From Pseudomonas viridiflava (GTDB taxonomy: Bacteria > Pseudomonadota > Gammaproteobacteria > Pseudomonadales > Pseudomonadaceae): 64,000 nucleotides of DNA. A model generated the notes under the pieces. That model had not been told where the DNA came from and made no database searches. It saw nothing but the letters and a program-made list of their open reading frames with translations. The position numbers and the translations under genes are program-made. The first letter of the stretch is position 1. Each line of letters begins with the position of its first letter. The stretch spans positions 124,001-188,000 of the forward strand of contig NZ_UPSE01000154.1 in assembly GCF_900573885.1 (NCBI RefSeq), in the 5' to 3' direction. Below are positions 8,666 through 17,953 of this stretch, piece after piece.

Positions 8666-10279
8666 GTGGTTCACCAACGTCGCTGGTATTTCATTTCTTT
8701 CGCCATCGCCGCGCTGGTGTTGTTGCCGCTGTCCGTTCTGCTGCTGTCCTGGCAAACCATTGACCATGAAATCTGGGCCCACTTGTGGGATACCCAGATG
8801 CCGCGCCTGCTTGGCAACACGTTGGTGCTGGTCGTCGGCGTTGGCGTTGGCGTCACCCTGCTGGGCGTGAGCCTGGCGTGGCTCACGAGCTTGTGTGAAT
8901 TCCCCGGTCGGCGCTGGCTGGATTGGGCACTGATGCTGCCGTTCGCCATTCCCGCTTACGTTCTCGCTTTTGTTTTTGTCGGCTTGCTGGATTTCTCCGG
9001 GCCGCTGCAAACCCTGCTGCGCGAGTGGTTCGGCAGTGGCATGCGCTTGCCGCGCGTGCGCTCTACGGGCGGCGTGATTGTGGTGCTGGTGCTGGTTTTC
9101 TACCCGTACGTGTACCTGCTCGCGCGCAGCGCGTTTCTGTCTCAGGGCAAAGGCTTGATGGAGGCCGCACGTATTCTCGGGCAGACGCCCTGGCAAGCAT
9201 TCTGGCGCGTGGCGATGCCCATGGCGCGACCGGCGATTGGCGCCGGCATCGCCCTGGCGTTAATGGAAACCCTGGCAGATTTCGGCGCCGTGTCGGTGTT
9301 CAATTTCGACACCTTCACCACCGCCATCTACAAAACCTGGTACGGCTTCTACAGCCTCGCCAGCGCCACGCAACTGGCCAGTCTGTTGCTGCTGGCAGTG
9401 ATGCTGGTGGTGTACGGCGAGCGTCGTGCGCGGGGCGCCAGCCGGCCAGCCAGCGAGCGGCCGCGTGGGCATGCGCTTTACCACTTGCGCGGCTGGAAGG
9501 CGCTTGCGGCCAGCAGCTGGTGTGGATTGGTGTTTGCCTGTGCGTTTCTGGTGCCGGTGCTGCAATTGGTGGTGTGGTGCTGGCAGCGTGGGCGGTTCGA
9601 TCTCGACGAGCGCTACGTCGGCCTGATTCTGCACACGCTCTACCTCGGCGCCATTGCTGCAGCCGTGACCGTCGCCGTGGCGCTGCTGCTGGTGTTCGCC
9701 CGCCGGCTGGTGCCGACTCGGCCAATCCGCAGCGCCGTGAGTCTGGCCAACCTCGGGTATGCCTTGCCCGGTTCGGTACTCGCCGTGTCGATCATGCTGG
9801 TGTTCAGTTACCTGGATCGCGAGTGGGTGGTGCCGTTGTCGGCCTGGCTCGGCGGTGCCGGCAAGCCCCTGCTGCTGGGCAGTTTGTCCGCGTTGGTGCT
9901 GGCTTATCTGATCCGCTTTATCACCGTCGCCTACGGCCCGCTTGAAGGTGCGCTGGCGCGCATTCGTCCGTCGTTGCCGGAAGCCTCACGTAGCCTGGGT
10001 GTATCGGGTTACGGACTGTTTTTCCGCGTATATCTGCCCCTGCTGGTGCCGGGCGCACTGAGCGCAGCGCTGCTGGTATTTGTCGATGTGCTGAAAGAAA
10101 TGCCGGCCACCTTGCTGATGCGCCCGTTCGGCTGGGACACCCTCGCCGTGCGTATTTTCGAGATGACCAGCGAGGGCGAATGGGCCCGTGCCGCCTTGCC
10201 TGCGCTGACGCTGGTGCTGGTCGGCTTGCTGCCGGTGATCGGCCTGATCCGGCGTTCGGCACGTCGCTACGGGCATTGA
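8666..10279 (+). CDS. Fe3+ ABC transporter permease (FbpB-like, fused halves)
   Basis: The 537-aa inner-membrane protein has two permease halves, each with an EAA loop that docks the ATPase: EAARILGQTPWQAFWRVAMP in the first half and EASRSLGVSGYGLFFRVYLP in the second. Many hydrophobic spans, about twelve, cover the whole length. This double-length permease is the FbpB/SfuB type for ferric iron and pairs with the upstream binding protein. The start is a GTG with a poor ribosome site; later starts would cut the first helix. Confidence 0.9.
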   Translation: MVHQRRWYFISFAIAALVLLPLSVLLLSWQTIDHEIWAHLWDTQMPRLLGNTLVLVVGVGVGVTLLGVSLAWLTSLCEFPGRRWLDWALMLPFAIPAYVLAFVFVGLLDFSGPLQTLLREWFGSGMRLPRVRSTGGVIVVLVLVFYPYVYLLARSAFLSQGKGLMEAARILGQTPWQAFWRVAMPMARPAIGAGIALALMETLADFGAVSVFNFDTFTTAIYKTWYGFYSLASATQLASLLLLAVMLVVYGERRARGASRPASERPRGHALYHLRGWKALAASSWCGLVFACAFLVPVLQLVVWCWQRGRFDLDERYVGLILHTLYLGAIAAAVTVAVALLLVFARRLVPTRPIRSAVSLANLGYALPGSVLAVSIMLVFSYLDREWVVPLSAWLGGAGKPLLLGSLSALVLAYLIRFITVAYGPLEGALARIRPSLPEASRSLGVSGYGLFFRVYLPLLVPGALSAALLVFVDVLKEMPATLLMRPFGWDTLAVRIFEMTSEGEWARAALPALTLVLVGLLPVIGLIRRSARRYGH

Positions 10280-10457
10280 CTGCAAGGTCTGCAAGGCGTG
10301 TGTGCAGGCGTCAGTCTTGCGGCTACAATGCGCGCCATTCGGTGTAGGACGTCATCCAGACCGTTGTGTTGAAACCTCGTGCAAGTGCCCGTTTCCGTAG
10401 GCTCAGCCGCGTTTCACGCTTCGCCCGCACCTTCGCCAAGCCCGGAAGGAGAAACCC

Positions 10458-11540
10458 ATGGGACAGCGCACGCCCCTCTATGATCTGCACCTTGCATTGG
10501 GTGCCAAGATGGTCGATTTCGGTGGTTGGGATATGCCACTGCACTACGGCTCGCAAGTTGAGGAGCACCATCAGGTGCGTCGCGACTGCGGCGTCTTCGA
10601 TGTGTCGCACATGACGGTAGTCGACGTCAGCGGCGCCCAGGCCAAGGCCTACCTTCAGCACTTGCTGGCCAACGACATCGAGCGCCTGCAAGACCTCGGC
10701 AAAGCCCTCTACAGCGCCATGCTCACCAACGAAGGCGGCGTGATTGACGACCTGATCGTCTACCTCACTGCCAGCGGCTACCGCGTAGTGGTCAACGCCG
10801 CCACCCGTGACAAAGACATTGCCTGGATGCAGGCGCAAGCCGCCGGTTTCGATGTGCAGCTCAATGAGCGCAGCGAACTGGCCATGTTGGCCATTCAAGG
10901 CCCTCATGCCCGCGCCAAGGTGGCCGACCTGGTGTCTTCCAGCCGTGCCACGTTGATTGCTGACCTCAAACCCTTCCAGGGCTTTGCCGATGGTGAGTGG
11001 TTTATCGCCCGCACCGGTTACACCGGGGAAGATGGCCTGGAAATCGTGCTGCCGGTCGAGGACGCGTCGAGCTTTTTCAACGAATTGGTCGGCGCCGGCA
11101 TCGCCCCGATTGGCCTGGGGGCACGCGACACCTTGCGCCTGGAAGCGGGGATGAATCTTTACGGCCAGGACATGGACGAAAGCGTTTCGCCCCTGGCTGC
11201 CAACATGGCCTGGACTATCGCCTGGGAGCCTGCCCGCCGCGACTTCGTCGGCCGTGCCGCATTGCAGGCCCAGCGCGACGCCGGCGATCAGCCCAAGCTG
11301 GTCGGCCTGGTGCTGGAAGAGCGCGGCGTATTGCGCGCTCACCAGGTGGTCCGTGTAGAAGGCATTGGTGAGGGTGAAATCACCAGCGGCAGCTTTTCGC
11401 CTACGCTGGGAAAATCCATCGCCCTGGCGAGGGTTCCTGCAAGCACCGGGGAACGTGCCGAGGTGGAAATCCGTGGCAAGTGGTATCCCGTGCGGGTGGT
11501 TCGGCCTAATTTTGTGCGACACGGCAAGGCATTGATCTGA
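10458..11540 (+). CDS. gcvT: glycine cleavage system T protein (aminomethyltransferase)
   Basis: The 360-aa protein transfers the aminomethyl carbon from lipoyl-GcvH to THF and releases ammonia. Family landmarks are [25 protein letters not shown] at the start, [25 protein letters not shown] and the C-terminal barrel. A strong GGAAGGAG lies 8 bp before the ATG. gcvH follows at 98 bp, but gcvP is not next. I saw no glycine riboswitch fold in the 178-bp leader, which has a possible TACAAT -10 at 10324. Confidence 0.95.
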   Translation: MGQRTPLYDLHLALGAKMVDFGGWDMPLHYGSQVEEHHQVRRDCGVFDVSHMTVVDVSGAQAKAYLQHLLANDIERLQDLGKALYSAMLTNEGGVIDDLIVYLTASGYRVVVNAATRDKDIAWMQAQAAGFDVQLNERSELAMLAIQGPHARAKVADLVSSSRATLIADLKPFQGFADGEWFIARTGYTGEDGLEIVLPVEDASSFFNELVGAGIAPIGLGARDTLRLEAGMNLYGQDMDESVSPLAANMAWTIAWEPARRDFVGRAALQAQRDAGDQPKLVGLVLEERGVLRAHQVVRVEGIGEGEITSGSFSPTLGKSIALARVPASTGERAEVEIRGKWYPVRVVRPNFVRHGKALI

Positions 11541-11638
11541 ATGGTTGCGATGCGCCGCCGCGCCAGTACCGGCAGTGCGCCACAACCTGCTAAATTTTCC
11601 AGGCGGACGTTCCGCCTCCCGACTCCGAGGACCAAGAC

Positions 11639-12028
11639 ATGAGCAATATCCCCAGCGAACTGCGTTACGCCGCCAGCCACGAATGGGCCCGCCTTGAAGC
11701 CGATGGCAGCGTGACTGTCGGCATTTCCGACCACGCGCAGGAAGCGCTGGGCGACGTGGTATTCGTCGAACTGCCGGAAGTGGGCAAGCAACTGGCCGCA
11801 GGCCAGGAAGCCGGTGTGGTGGAATCGGTCAAAGCTGCATCCGACATCTACTCGCCGGTCAGCGGCGTGGTCACCGCCGTCAATGACGCCCTGGCCGATG
11901 CGCCGGAAAGCGTAAATGGCGATCCGTACGGCACCTGGTTCTACAAGTTGCAGCCAAGCGACGTGAGCGAACTGGACAAGCTGCTGGATGCTGACGCTTA
12001 CCAGGCTGTAGCTGACGCCGACGCTTAA
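11639..12028 (+). CDS. gcvH: glycine cleavage system H protein
   Basis: The 129-aa lipoyl carrier shuttles the aminomethyl group between P and T proteins. The lipoylation site is Lys65 in ESVKAASD, and the flanking GDVVFVELP and SPVSGVV strands form the hammerhead fold. The protein starts at an ATG after GAGGACC. It lies downstream of gcvT and is followed by a strong terminator, so the unit ends here. Confidence 0.97.
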   Translation: MSNIPSELRYAASHEWARLEADGSVTVGISDHAQEALGDVVFVELPEVGKQLAAGQEAGVVESVKAASDIYSPVSGVVTAVNDALADAPESVNGDPYGTWFYKLQPSDVSELDKLLDADAYQAVADADA

Positions 12029-12044
12029 GCGATTCGCGCAATGC

Positions 12045-12075
12045 AAAAAGCCCCGATAGCTGTCGGGGCTTTTTT
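12045..12075 (+). terminator. intrinsic terminator after gcvH
   Basis: A GC-rich stem AGCCCCGA / TCGGGGCT with a short loop (TAGCTG) is followed by six T residues, 17 bp after the gcvH stop. The A-run on the left side would let it work in both directions. Confidence 0.9.
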
Positions 12076-12088
12076 ATGTCTGCGTGGC

Positions 12089-12158
12089 GTTGGGCTTCGC
12101 TTCGCTCAACCCAACCTAAAAACATGCGTAGGTTGGGTTGAGCGAAGCGAAGCCCAAC
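12089..12158. repeat. inverted repeat of the GTAGGTTGGGTTGAGC type
   Basis: Two inverted copies of a 30-bp element (GTTGGGCTTCGCTTCGCTCA and its mirror) flank a short centre. Related copies occur at 28.1-28.2 kb and 42.1-42.2 kb. The element is different from the REP core and from the CCCTCTCCC family. Confidence 0.85.
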
Positions 12159-12180
12159 ATATCCAACTAATCCGCCTAAC

Positions 12181-12405
12181 TCACTCGCTCTTGAGCTGAA
12201 GCTTGGGCAATAACCCGAGCAGCAAGACGTTGAAGATGATCAGCAAGCCGCTACCGAAGGCGCTCAACAATTGCCAGATCGTGCTGGGCAGATAACCGAG
12301 CAAGTCGAGGCCGATCAGCGACAGCAAGCGGTCGGTGAACCAGACGGCATTTACGGCGATTATCAGAATCAGCACGACTTTCAGGGTGGGAATTGGATTG
12401 CCCAT
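12181..12405 (-). CDS. small hydrophobic membrane protein (74 aa)
   Basis: The product from the ATG at 12405 (AAGGACC ribosome site) has two probable membrane helices, PTLKVVLILIIAVNAVWF and LLSAFGSGLLIIFNVLLLGL, joined by a short loop, and ends LPKLQLKSE. No family is recognised. An in-frame start at 12423 would add six residues but lacks a ribosome site. It is convergent with gcvH across the terminator and inverted repeat. Confidence 0.65.
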   Translation of the reverse strand: MGNPIPTLKVVLILIIAVNAVWFTDRLLSLIGLDLLGYLPSTIWQLLSAFGSGLLIIFNVLLLGLLPKLQLKSE

Positions 12406-12495
12406 GGCAACGGTCCTTGTCAATAGAAGTGAAGCGCGATGCTCGCATATTCACCGCGTCCGCAATCGGACGCGGTAGGCAATCCAGCCCATCGG

Positions 12496-12816
12496 TTACT
12501 GCGCGGCGCTTACCGGTTCAGCAGTGAGAATGGCTTGGGCCAGTTCGTCATCGGTAGCGGTCAGGCCTGGGTGCTCTGCGCGTGCTTTCTGCAGTGCCGC
12601 TTCCAGATACGGGCCGCGAATGGCACCGTTACTGGCGATGTAGCTGCCGGCATCTTCCTGCACGTTAACGATGACTTTGTGATCGTCGCGCGAGGTCAGG
12701 TAGAAGGAGCCGGTGGTGGCGCCGGATGAAAGCACGTTGCGCCAGAAGGTATCGGCTGTGGCCGAAGCAACCGGAACGATCAGCAACAAGGACGCAATAG
12801 CAAGTTTGCGGTGCAT
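12496..12816 (-). CDS. DUF2388 domain exported protein
   Basis: The 106-aa protein has a signal peptide (MHRKLAIASLLLIVPVASATA, cleaved before DTFWRN) and then a compact domain with SSGATTGSFYLTSRDDHKV and ASNGAIRGPYLEAAL, which matches the short DUF2388 (TIGR02448) family common in Pseudomonas. The mature domain is probably periplasmic and has no known function. A good GGAGAACTACC lies before the ATG on the reverse strand. Confidence 0.85.
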   Translation of the reverse strand: MHRKLAIASLLLIVPVASATADTFWRNVLSSGATTGSFYLTSRDDHKVIVNVQEDAGSYIASNGAIRGPYLEAALQKARAEHPGLTATDDELAQAILTAEPVSAAQ

Positions 12817-12920
12817 GGTAGTTCTCCTGCGATAACTGGGGCGTAACGCGTGGGTTTATGGAGCCTGAACGTACGACTCCAAGCCCAGCGCGCGAGTTCC
12901 AATTGCATCGCAGGCTGCGC

Positions 12921-13370
12921 TCAGGCGCAGGCTTTGATTTTCAGCACCACGCCGTCCTGGCCAATCACTTGCACAGCTGTGCCGACGGGCATGTCCGGTC
13001 CGCTGACCAGCCACAAGGTGTCGCCTGCCTTGATCTTGCCGCGCCCGCCCACAATCGGCTCGTGCAGCGCGAATGTGCGGCCGAGAAACTCCTGGCCGCG
13101 CTGGTTGAGCCCGGGCTGTTCAGAACTTTTGCCAGAGCTGCGCAGGCGCTGCCACCAGAGCACGGCGGTGAGCAGCGAGAGCACGGCAAACAGCAGGAAC
13201 TGCCAGGTCCACGGCAGTGCCGGAAACAGGTAGCTGATCACGCCGACTGCCGCTGCAGCCATGCCCGTCCAGAGCAAATAGCCACCGGCACCAAACACTT
13301 CCAGAATCAGCAGCAGGGTGCCCAGAGCGAGCCAGTCCCAGAAGGACAGGTGTTGCAGAAAATCCATCAT
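12921..13370 (-). CDS. NfeD family membrane protein
   Basis: The 149-aa protein begins MMDFLQHLSFWDWL, has three or four hydrophobic helices (residues about 12-75) and ends in an OB-fold domain with GRTFALHEPIVGGRGKIKAGDTLW. NfeD proteins partner with SPFH proteins in membrane microdomains, and the SPFH gene is directly upstream, 13 bp away. Starts further upstream lie inside the SPFH gene; GAGGA before 13370 supports the chosen ATG. Confidence 0.9.
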   Translation of the reverse strand: MMDFLQHLSFWDWLALGTLLLILEVFGAGGYLLWTGMAAAAVGVISYLFPALPWTWQFLLFAVLSLLTAVLWWQRLRSSGKSSEQPGLNQRGQEFLGRTFALHEPIVGGRGKIKAGDTLWLVSGPDMPVGTAVQVIGQDGVVLKIKACA

Positions 13371-13383
13371 CTGACGCGCGTCC

Positions 13384-14310
13384 TCAGGCCTTTTTATTGT
13401 TCTGGTCAAACGTAGCTTTAACGATTTCGCCGATACCGCCAATTGCGCCGATCACCTGGCTCGCTTCCAGCGGCATCAGGATCACCTTGCTGTTGTTGGC
13501 CGAGGCCAGTTTGCCGAGCGCATCGACGTACTTCTGCGCAACAAAATAGTTGATCGCCTGGACGTTGCCGGTGGCGATGGCTTCGGACACAACCTGGGTC
13601 GCGCGCGCTTCTGCTTCGGCCTGGCGCTCACGCGCTTCGGACTCCAGAAACGCTGCCTGACGTTCGCCTTCGGCTTCGAGAATCTGTGCCTGCTTCTTGC
13701 CCTCAGCCGTAAGAATTGCAGCGGCGCGCAGGCCCTCGGCTTCAAGAATTTGCGCGCGCTTTACCCGCTCGGCTTTCATCTGTCCGGACATCGCGGCCAT
13801 AAGGTCGGCGGGTGGGCTGATGTCTTTGATTTCGATACGGGTGATCTTGATGCCCCACGGCGCCGTGGCTTCATCCACGGTGCGCAGCAACCGTTCGTTG
13901 ATCACATCGCGCTGGCCGAGCATGGCGTCCAGCTCCATGGAGCCGAGCACCGTACGAATGTTGGTTTGCAGCAGGTTGCGAATGGCGTGCTCAAGGTTGT
14001 TCACCTCGTAAGCGGCTTGCGCCGTATTCACCACCTGGAAAAAGCACACGGCGTCGATCTGCACCGTGGCGTTGTCCGAGGTAATGACTTCCTGCGGCGG
14101 AATATCCAGCACGTTTTCCATCACGTTGATGCGCCGTCCGATGCGGTCCATCACCGGCACGATAATGTTCAGGCCCGGGCGCAACGTGTTGGTGTAGCGA
14201 CCGAAGCGCTCCACCGTCCATTCAAAGCCTTGCGGCACTACTTTGAAACCCATGAAAAGGATGGCGACCGCGAGGCCGACGAAGAGAAAAAGCACACTGC
14301 CAATTTGCAT
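13384..14310 (-). CDS. SPFH/band-7 membrane protein (QmcA/paraslipin type)
   Basis: The 308-aa protein has a single N-terminal membrane span (about residues 4-22), then an SPFH domain ([15 protein letters not shown] through [15 protein letters not shown]) and a long alanine- and glutamate-rich coiled coil with repeated ILEAEG units. Such proteins form ring-like oligomers that organise membrane domains and often help FtsH or other membrane quality control. It precedes its NfeD partner in one operon. Confidence 0.93.
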   Translation of the reverse strand: MQIGSVLFLFVGLAVAILFMGFKVVPQGFEWTVERFGRYTNTLRPGLNIIVPVMDRIGRRINVMENVLDIPPQEVITSDNATVQIDAVCFFQVVNTAQAAYEVNNLEHAIRNLLQTNIRTVLGSMELDAMLGQRDVINERLLRTVDEATAPWGIKITRIEIKDISPPADLMAAMSGQMKAERVKRAQILEAEGLRAAAILTAEGKKQAQILEAEGERQAAFLESEARERQAEAEARATQVVSEAIATGNVQAINYFVAQKYVDALGKLASANNSKVILMPLEASQVIGAIGGIGEIVKATFDQNNKKA

Positions 14311-14363
14311 AACGGGTCCTTGTTGTTAGGGACTGGGGAAGGTTCGATTCGCTCCGTCGAACC

Positions 14364-16148
14364 TTACTTTTGTTCACTCTGCGGCGTCACCCGCAACACT
14401 TCCTCAATGGTGGTGAGCCCGGCCGCAACCTTCTGTGCGCCCGAGAGACGCAAACTGCGCATTCCCTCTTTAAAGCCCTGACGACGAAGCGCCAGCAGGT
14501 CCGTATCGGCGCTGATGTAGGGCTTCAAGCTGTCGCTCAGTTGCATGATTTCGTACACGCCGGCGCGGCCACGGTAGCCCGTGTCGCGACATTCCAGACA
14601 ACCCACGGCTTTGTGCGCACCGGTTGGCAGCGGCGCGCTCCATGGGCGGGTGAGCGACTGCCAGTCTTCCTCGGTGATCTCTACCGGCTCTTTGCAATGC
14701 GGACACAGTGTGCGCACCAGACGCTGCGCCATCACCCCCAGCAAGGTGGCCTTGAGCAGGTAATACGGCACGCCCAGTTCCAGCAAGCGGGTAATGGCGC
14801 TCGGCGCGTCGTTGGTGTGCAAGGTGGACAGCACCAGGTGGCCGGTAAGCGCCGCCTGAATGGCCATTTCGGCGGTTTCCAGGTCACGAATCTCGCCGAC
14901 CATGATGATGTCCGGGTCTTGCCGCATCAGCGCGCGCACGCCGCTGGCGAAGTTGAGGTCGATGTTGTGCTGCACCTGCATCTGGTTGAAGGCCGGCTCG
15001 ATCATCTCGATCGGGTCTTCGATGGTGCAGAGGTTTACCTCGGAAGTAGCGAGCTTTTTCAGCGACGTATACAGCGTGGTGGTTTTGCCCGAACCGGTAG
15101 GGCCGGTCACCAGAATGATGCCGTTGGGTTGGCTGGTCATTTCCAGCCAGCGCCGCAGGTCGTCGGGGGAAAAACCGAGCTGGTCGAAGTTCTTCAGCAG
15201 CACTTCCGGGTCGAAAATCCGCATCACCATCTTTTCGCCAAAGGCGGTGGGAAGCGTCGACAGGCGCAATTCCACTTCGCCGCCGTCCGGGGTTTTGGTT
15301 TTCACCCGGCCGTCCTGCGGTTTGCGTTTCTCCGCCACGTTCATGCGTCCCAGCGTCTTCAGGCGGCTGACGATGGCCATGGTGACCTGCGGCGGAAATT
15401 GGTAAACGTTGTGCAGCACGCCGTCGATGCGAAAACGCACGGTGCCTTGCTCGCGGCGCGGCTCGATATGAATGTCGCTGGCACGCTGCTGGTAGGCGTA
15501 CTGGAACAGCCAGTCGACGATATTGACAATGTGCGAGTCGTTGGCGTCCGGCTCCTGATCGCTGGCGCCAAGGTTGAGCAATTGCTCGAAGTTGCCGATG
15601 TTGGTGCCCTTGGTATCCACCGCCGAGGCGCCGCTGACCGACTTGGCCAGGCGGAAGAACTCCACGGTGAAGCGCTGGATATCCGCCGGATTGGCTACGA
15701 CACGTTTGATCGGGCGCTTGAGCACGTGGGTCAGGTTGGCTTCCCAGCTCGCCACAAACGGCTGGGCACTGGCGATGGTGACCGCTTCGTTATCCACCGC
15801 CACGGCGAGAATCTTGTGGCGCTGGGCGAAGGCGTACGACATCAGCGGCGTTACGGCGGCCACGTTGATTTTCAACGGGTCGATGCGCAGGTACGGCTGG
15901 CCGGCGAGGTTGGCCAGCCAGATGGTCAGGGTTTCGAGGTCGAGCTTTTTACCGGGGCGGCTGAGGTCGTCGACCTGCTGCGCGGCAATGAATTCAAGGG
16001 GGTGCAACTGCGTGTTGCTGGAGCTGCGACGAATCGCCATCAACTGCTCGGCGGTGTCCTGGGCAACGCGGCCCTGAGCCACCAGCTCGCGCAGCAGGTC
16101 ATTGAGATCCAGCGTGCGATCCTGGGCCTGAGAAGCGAAGGCAGACAT
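14364..16148 (-). CDS. GspE/PulE/PilB-type secretion ATPase, solitary
   Basis: The 594-aa protein has an N-terminal GspE-N-like part (about residues 60-160) and a full ATPase core: Walker A GPTGSGKTTTL, Asp box, Walker B IIMVGEIRD and a His box HLVLSTLHTND. The zinc tetracysteine is present as CPHC and CLEC, so it groups with GspE/PilB rather than PilT. No other type II secretion or type IV pilus gene is near, so its machine is unknown. The upstream neighbour is the CYTH-CHAD gene at 249 bp. Confidence 0.9.
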   Translation of the reverse strand: MSAFASQAQDRTLDLNDLLRELVAQGRVAQDTAEQLMAIRRSSSNTQLHPLEFIAAQQVDDLSRPGKKLDLETLTIWLANLAGQPYLRIDPLKINVAAVTPLMSYAFAQRHKILAVAVDNEAVTIASAQPFVASWEANLTHVLKRPIKRVVANPADIQRFTVEFFRLAKSVSGASAVDTKGTNIGNFEQLLNLGASDQEPDANDSHIVNIVDWLFQYAYQQRASDIHIEPRREQGTVRFRIDGVLHNVYQFPPQVTMAIVSRLKTLGRMNVAEKRKPQDGRVKTKTPDGGEVELRLSTLPTAFGEKMVMRIFDPEVLLKNFDQLGFSPDDLRRWLEMTSQPNGIILVTGPTGSGKTTTLYTSLKKLATSEVNLCTIEDPIEMIEPAFNQMQVQHNIDLNFASGVRALMRQDPDIIMVGEIRDLETAEMAIQAALTGHLVLSTLHTNDAPSAITRLLELGVPYYLLKATLLGVMAQRLVRTLCPHCKEPVEITEEDWQSLTRPWSAPLPTGAHKAVGCLECRDTGYRGRAGVYEIMQLSDSLKPYISADTDLLALRRQGFKEGMRSLRLSGAQKVAAGLTTIEEVLRVTPQSEQK

Positions 16149-16270
16149 GCAAACTCCTGTTAAACGCGGTGCCGGGGTAGATCAAGAATAGTCGCAAGCA
16201 TGCCCGAATGCGTGGGCGGGCGCCAAACCGAGTCCACAGGTTTTGCTCGCTGTCAGTTTTTGCAGGGAAG

Positions 16271-16320
16271 AGCCCCTCTCCCGCCCTTCGGGCACCCTCT
16301 CCCGCTGGGCGGGCGAGGGG
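16271..16320. repeat. CCCTCTCCC-family palindromic repeat, single copy
   Basis: A 50-bp palindrome-rich stretch (CCCCTCTCCCGCC ... GGCGGGCGAGGGG) lies between the GspE-type and CYTH-CHAD genes. It belongs to the repeat family also found after argA, after the LOV gene and in four other gaps. The rest of the 249-bp gap shows nothing else. Confidence 0.8.
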
Positions 16321-16397
16321 ACACATGCGGATTCGGCGGTGGTGGCAGGAACGCCCGCCGCCTGGGCGCAGGCGGGGGGCAGAATGTCGGAGGGGCC

Positions 16398-17768
16398 TCA
16401 GCCGCGCAGCAGGGTCTTCCACGCTTTGGTGGTGAGCACGGTCTGCGCTTGCTGGCTGCGGGCGTCGAGGCAGTCGTCTTCGATGGGACGGTGGGCGAGG
16501 TCGCGCAGTTTGTTCAGTTCGCCGTACAGGCGGTCCACTTCCGGGACTTCAACCAGCACCTGACGGGCCAGGCGCAGCCACACTTGAATGCGCTCGATGC
16601 GTGGCAGCTGCTCGGCCAGGTCTTCAGGCTGCTGCTGGTAACGCCCCAATTGCAGACTGCGCGCTTCTTCGGCCAGCAGCGTCGGCAGCCAGTTGCCCAG
16701 CGGCGCTGCGCCTTGGCGGTTGCCGCGGTTGTTGCGCTCGGCGGTCCAGGCGCTGGTCATCAGCCACAGCGAGGTGTTCAGCGAGAACTGGCCCCAACGC
16801 GTCCCTTCCAGCTCGGCCTGGAACAGGCTCGGTGCCGCCTGGCGGGCTTCGTCGTCAGTCAAACCGGCTACAACGCGCGGGCGCCAGTCGTTGAGCAGGG
16901 CATCCAGGCGCTCGCGCAAGTCGTGGCTGCTGGCGCGCGGTGCGGCCTGGCCCAGGCTGCTGAGCAGCGCGCGCAAATCCACCAGGTTTTCCAGCCATTC
17001 CACCAGCAAACGCCAGTGGCCGTTGAACCGGTATTGCTCGGCCAGGCGCTGGCTGCTGCCCAACAGGTTCCAGGCCAGCGCGGCGAAAGCCGAGTCCAGC
17101 GGCTGTTCAACGGTCAGTTCAGGCTGCGGCAGGTTCAGCGAGTAGCTGCCGGCGTCGAACAGGCGATAGCCGCGTTCGGCTTTGCTGATGTCGCATGGCA
17201 TCAGCGCGACGTCGGCGGCCAGCTCTGCGGCCAGTTCCAGAAGCGCTTGCGGCTCGCCCTGGCGCAGCTCGAGTTCGAGTTCGCAGATTTCTTCTTCCTG
17301 CCCGTCAGCGACCACTTTGCCGAGGTCCAGTGCCGCTTCCACGACCACTTTGGCCTTGCCACGGCCCCAGGCGATTTCGGCGCGCTGGCGGGTGAAGTCG
17401 GTGGTGAAAATGACTTGCAGGGTTTTCTTGTCCAGCTCGGCCAGCGAGGCGGGCCAGCAGCTGTCGTCGAGTTTTTTCAGGTCGAGCTTGGGTTTGGTCA
17501 GGTACCAGTCGTACTCGTTGCGCTCAGACAACCCGGCCACGCTTTGGCCGCGGGTTTTCAGGGTCTGGATAAATTGATCGCCGTCGCGGCGAATGCGCAG
17601 GGCGATGCGGGCCTTGGCCAGGTCGCGCTCCGGGGTGTCGAAATACTGATTCAACAGTTCGCGCTGCTCCCAACCGGCTTTGTTGCGTTTTTTCAGCAAC
17701 GGATGGTCGCGCAAGGCAGTGAGGGTTTCGCGGCTGACGCGGAGTTTGATTTCAGTTTCTTTCTGCAT
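16398..17768 (-). CDS. CYTH-CHAD domain protein (inorganic triphosphatase-like)
   Basis: The 456-aa protein opens with the CYTH signature ExExK (KETEIKLRV) and carries RIALRIRRDGD and TLKTRG for polyphosphate binding (residues 1-200). The C-terminal half (about 215-450) is a helical CHAD domain rich in His and Arg, which binds polyphosphate. E. coli YgiF, a CYTH-CHAD protein, hydrolyses triphosphate. The ATG at 17768 is chosen because the ExExK motif must sit at the N terminus; a start at 17783 adds five residues. Confidence 0.9.
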   Translation of the reverse strand: MQKETEIKLRVSRETLTALRDHPLLKKRNKAGWEQRELLNQYFDTPERDLAKARIALRIRRDGDQFIQTLKTRGQSVAGLSERNEYDWYLTKPKLDLKKLDDSCWPASLAELDKKTLQVIFTTDFTRQRAEIAWGRGKAKVVVEAALDLGKVVADGQEEEICELELELRQGEPQALLELAAELAADVALMPCDISKAERGYRLFDAGSYSLNLPQPELTVEQPLDSAFAALAWNLLGSSQRLAEQYRFNGHWRLLVEWLENLVDLRALLSSLGQAAPRASSHDLRERLDALLNDWRPRVVAGLTDDEARQAAPSLFQAELEGTRWGQFSLNTSLWLMTSAWTAERNNRGNRQGAAPLGNWLPTLLAEEARSLQLGRYQQQPEDLAEQLPRIERIQVWLRLARQVLVEVPEVDRLYGELNKLRDLAHRPIEDDCLDARSQQAQTVLTTKAWKTLLRG

Positions 17769-17820
17769 GGCCGGGGAATCCAAACGCGGTGAACTTGAGA
17801 GAGTCGCGCAGTGTACCGCA

Positions 17821-17900
17821 CTGTGGGAGCGGCTTTAGCCGCGATGCCTGGAAACTTCGGTTTCAGGCCCGGCCAATCGCGGCTAAAGCCGCTCCCACAG
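17821..17900. repeat. REP pair
   Basis: Two inverted REP cores (GTGGGAGCGGCTTTAGCCGC and its mirror) are separated by about 35 bp that holds AAACTTCGGTTT. The pair fills the divergent gap between the CYTH-CHAD gene and argE. Confidence 0.92.
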
Positions 17901-17953
17901 TTTATTCCGTCGCTGTTATAGCCCTATGATGGGCCTCGCTTTGGAGACCCGGC

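Noticed and set aside
10280..10457. Glycine riboswitch upstream of gcvT
   Set aside because: No conserved riboswitch core could be recognised in the 178-bp leader; a covariance search would settle it.
14370..16163. 597-codon forward frame over the GspE-type gene
   Set aside because: Antisense shadow; no recognisable motifs, and the reverse frame has complete ATPase motifs.
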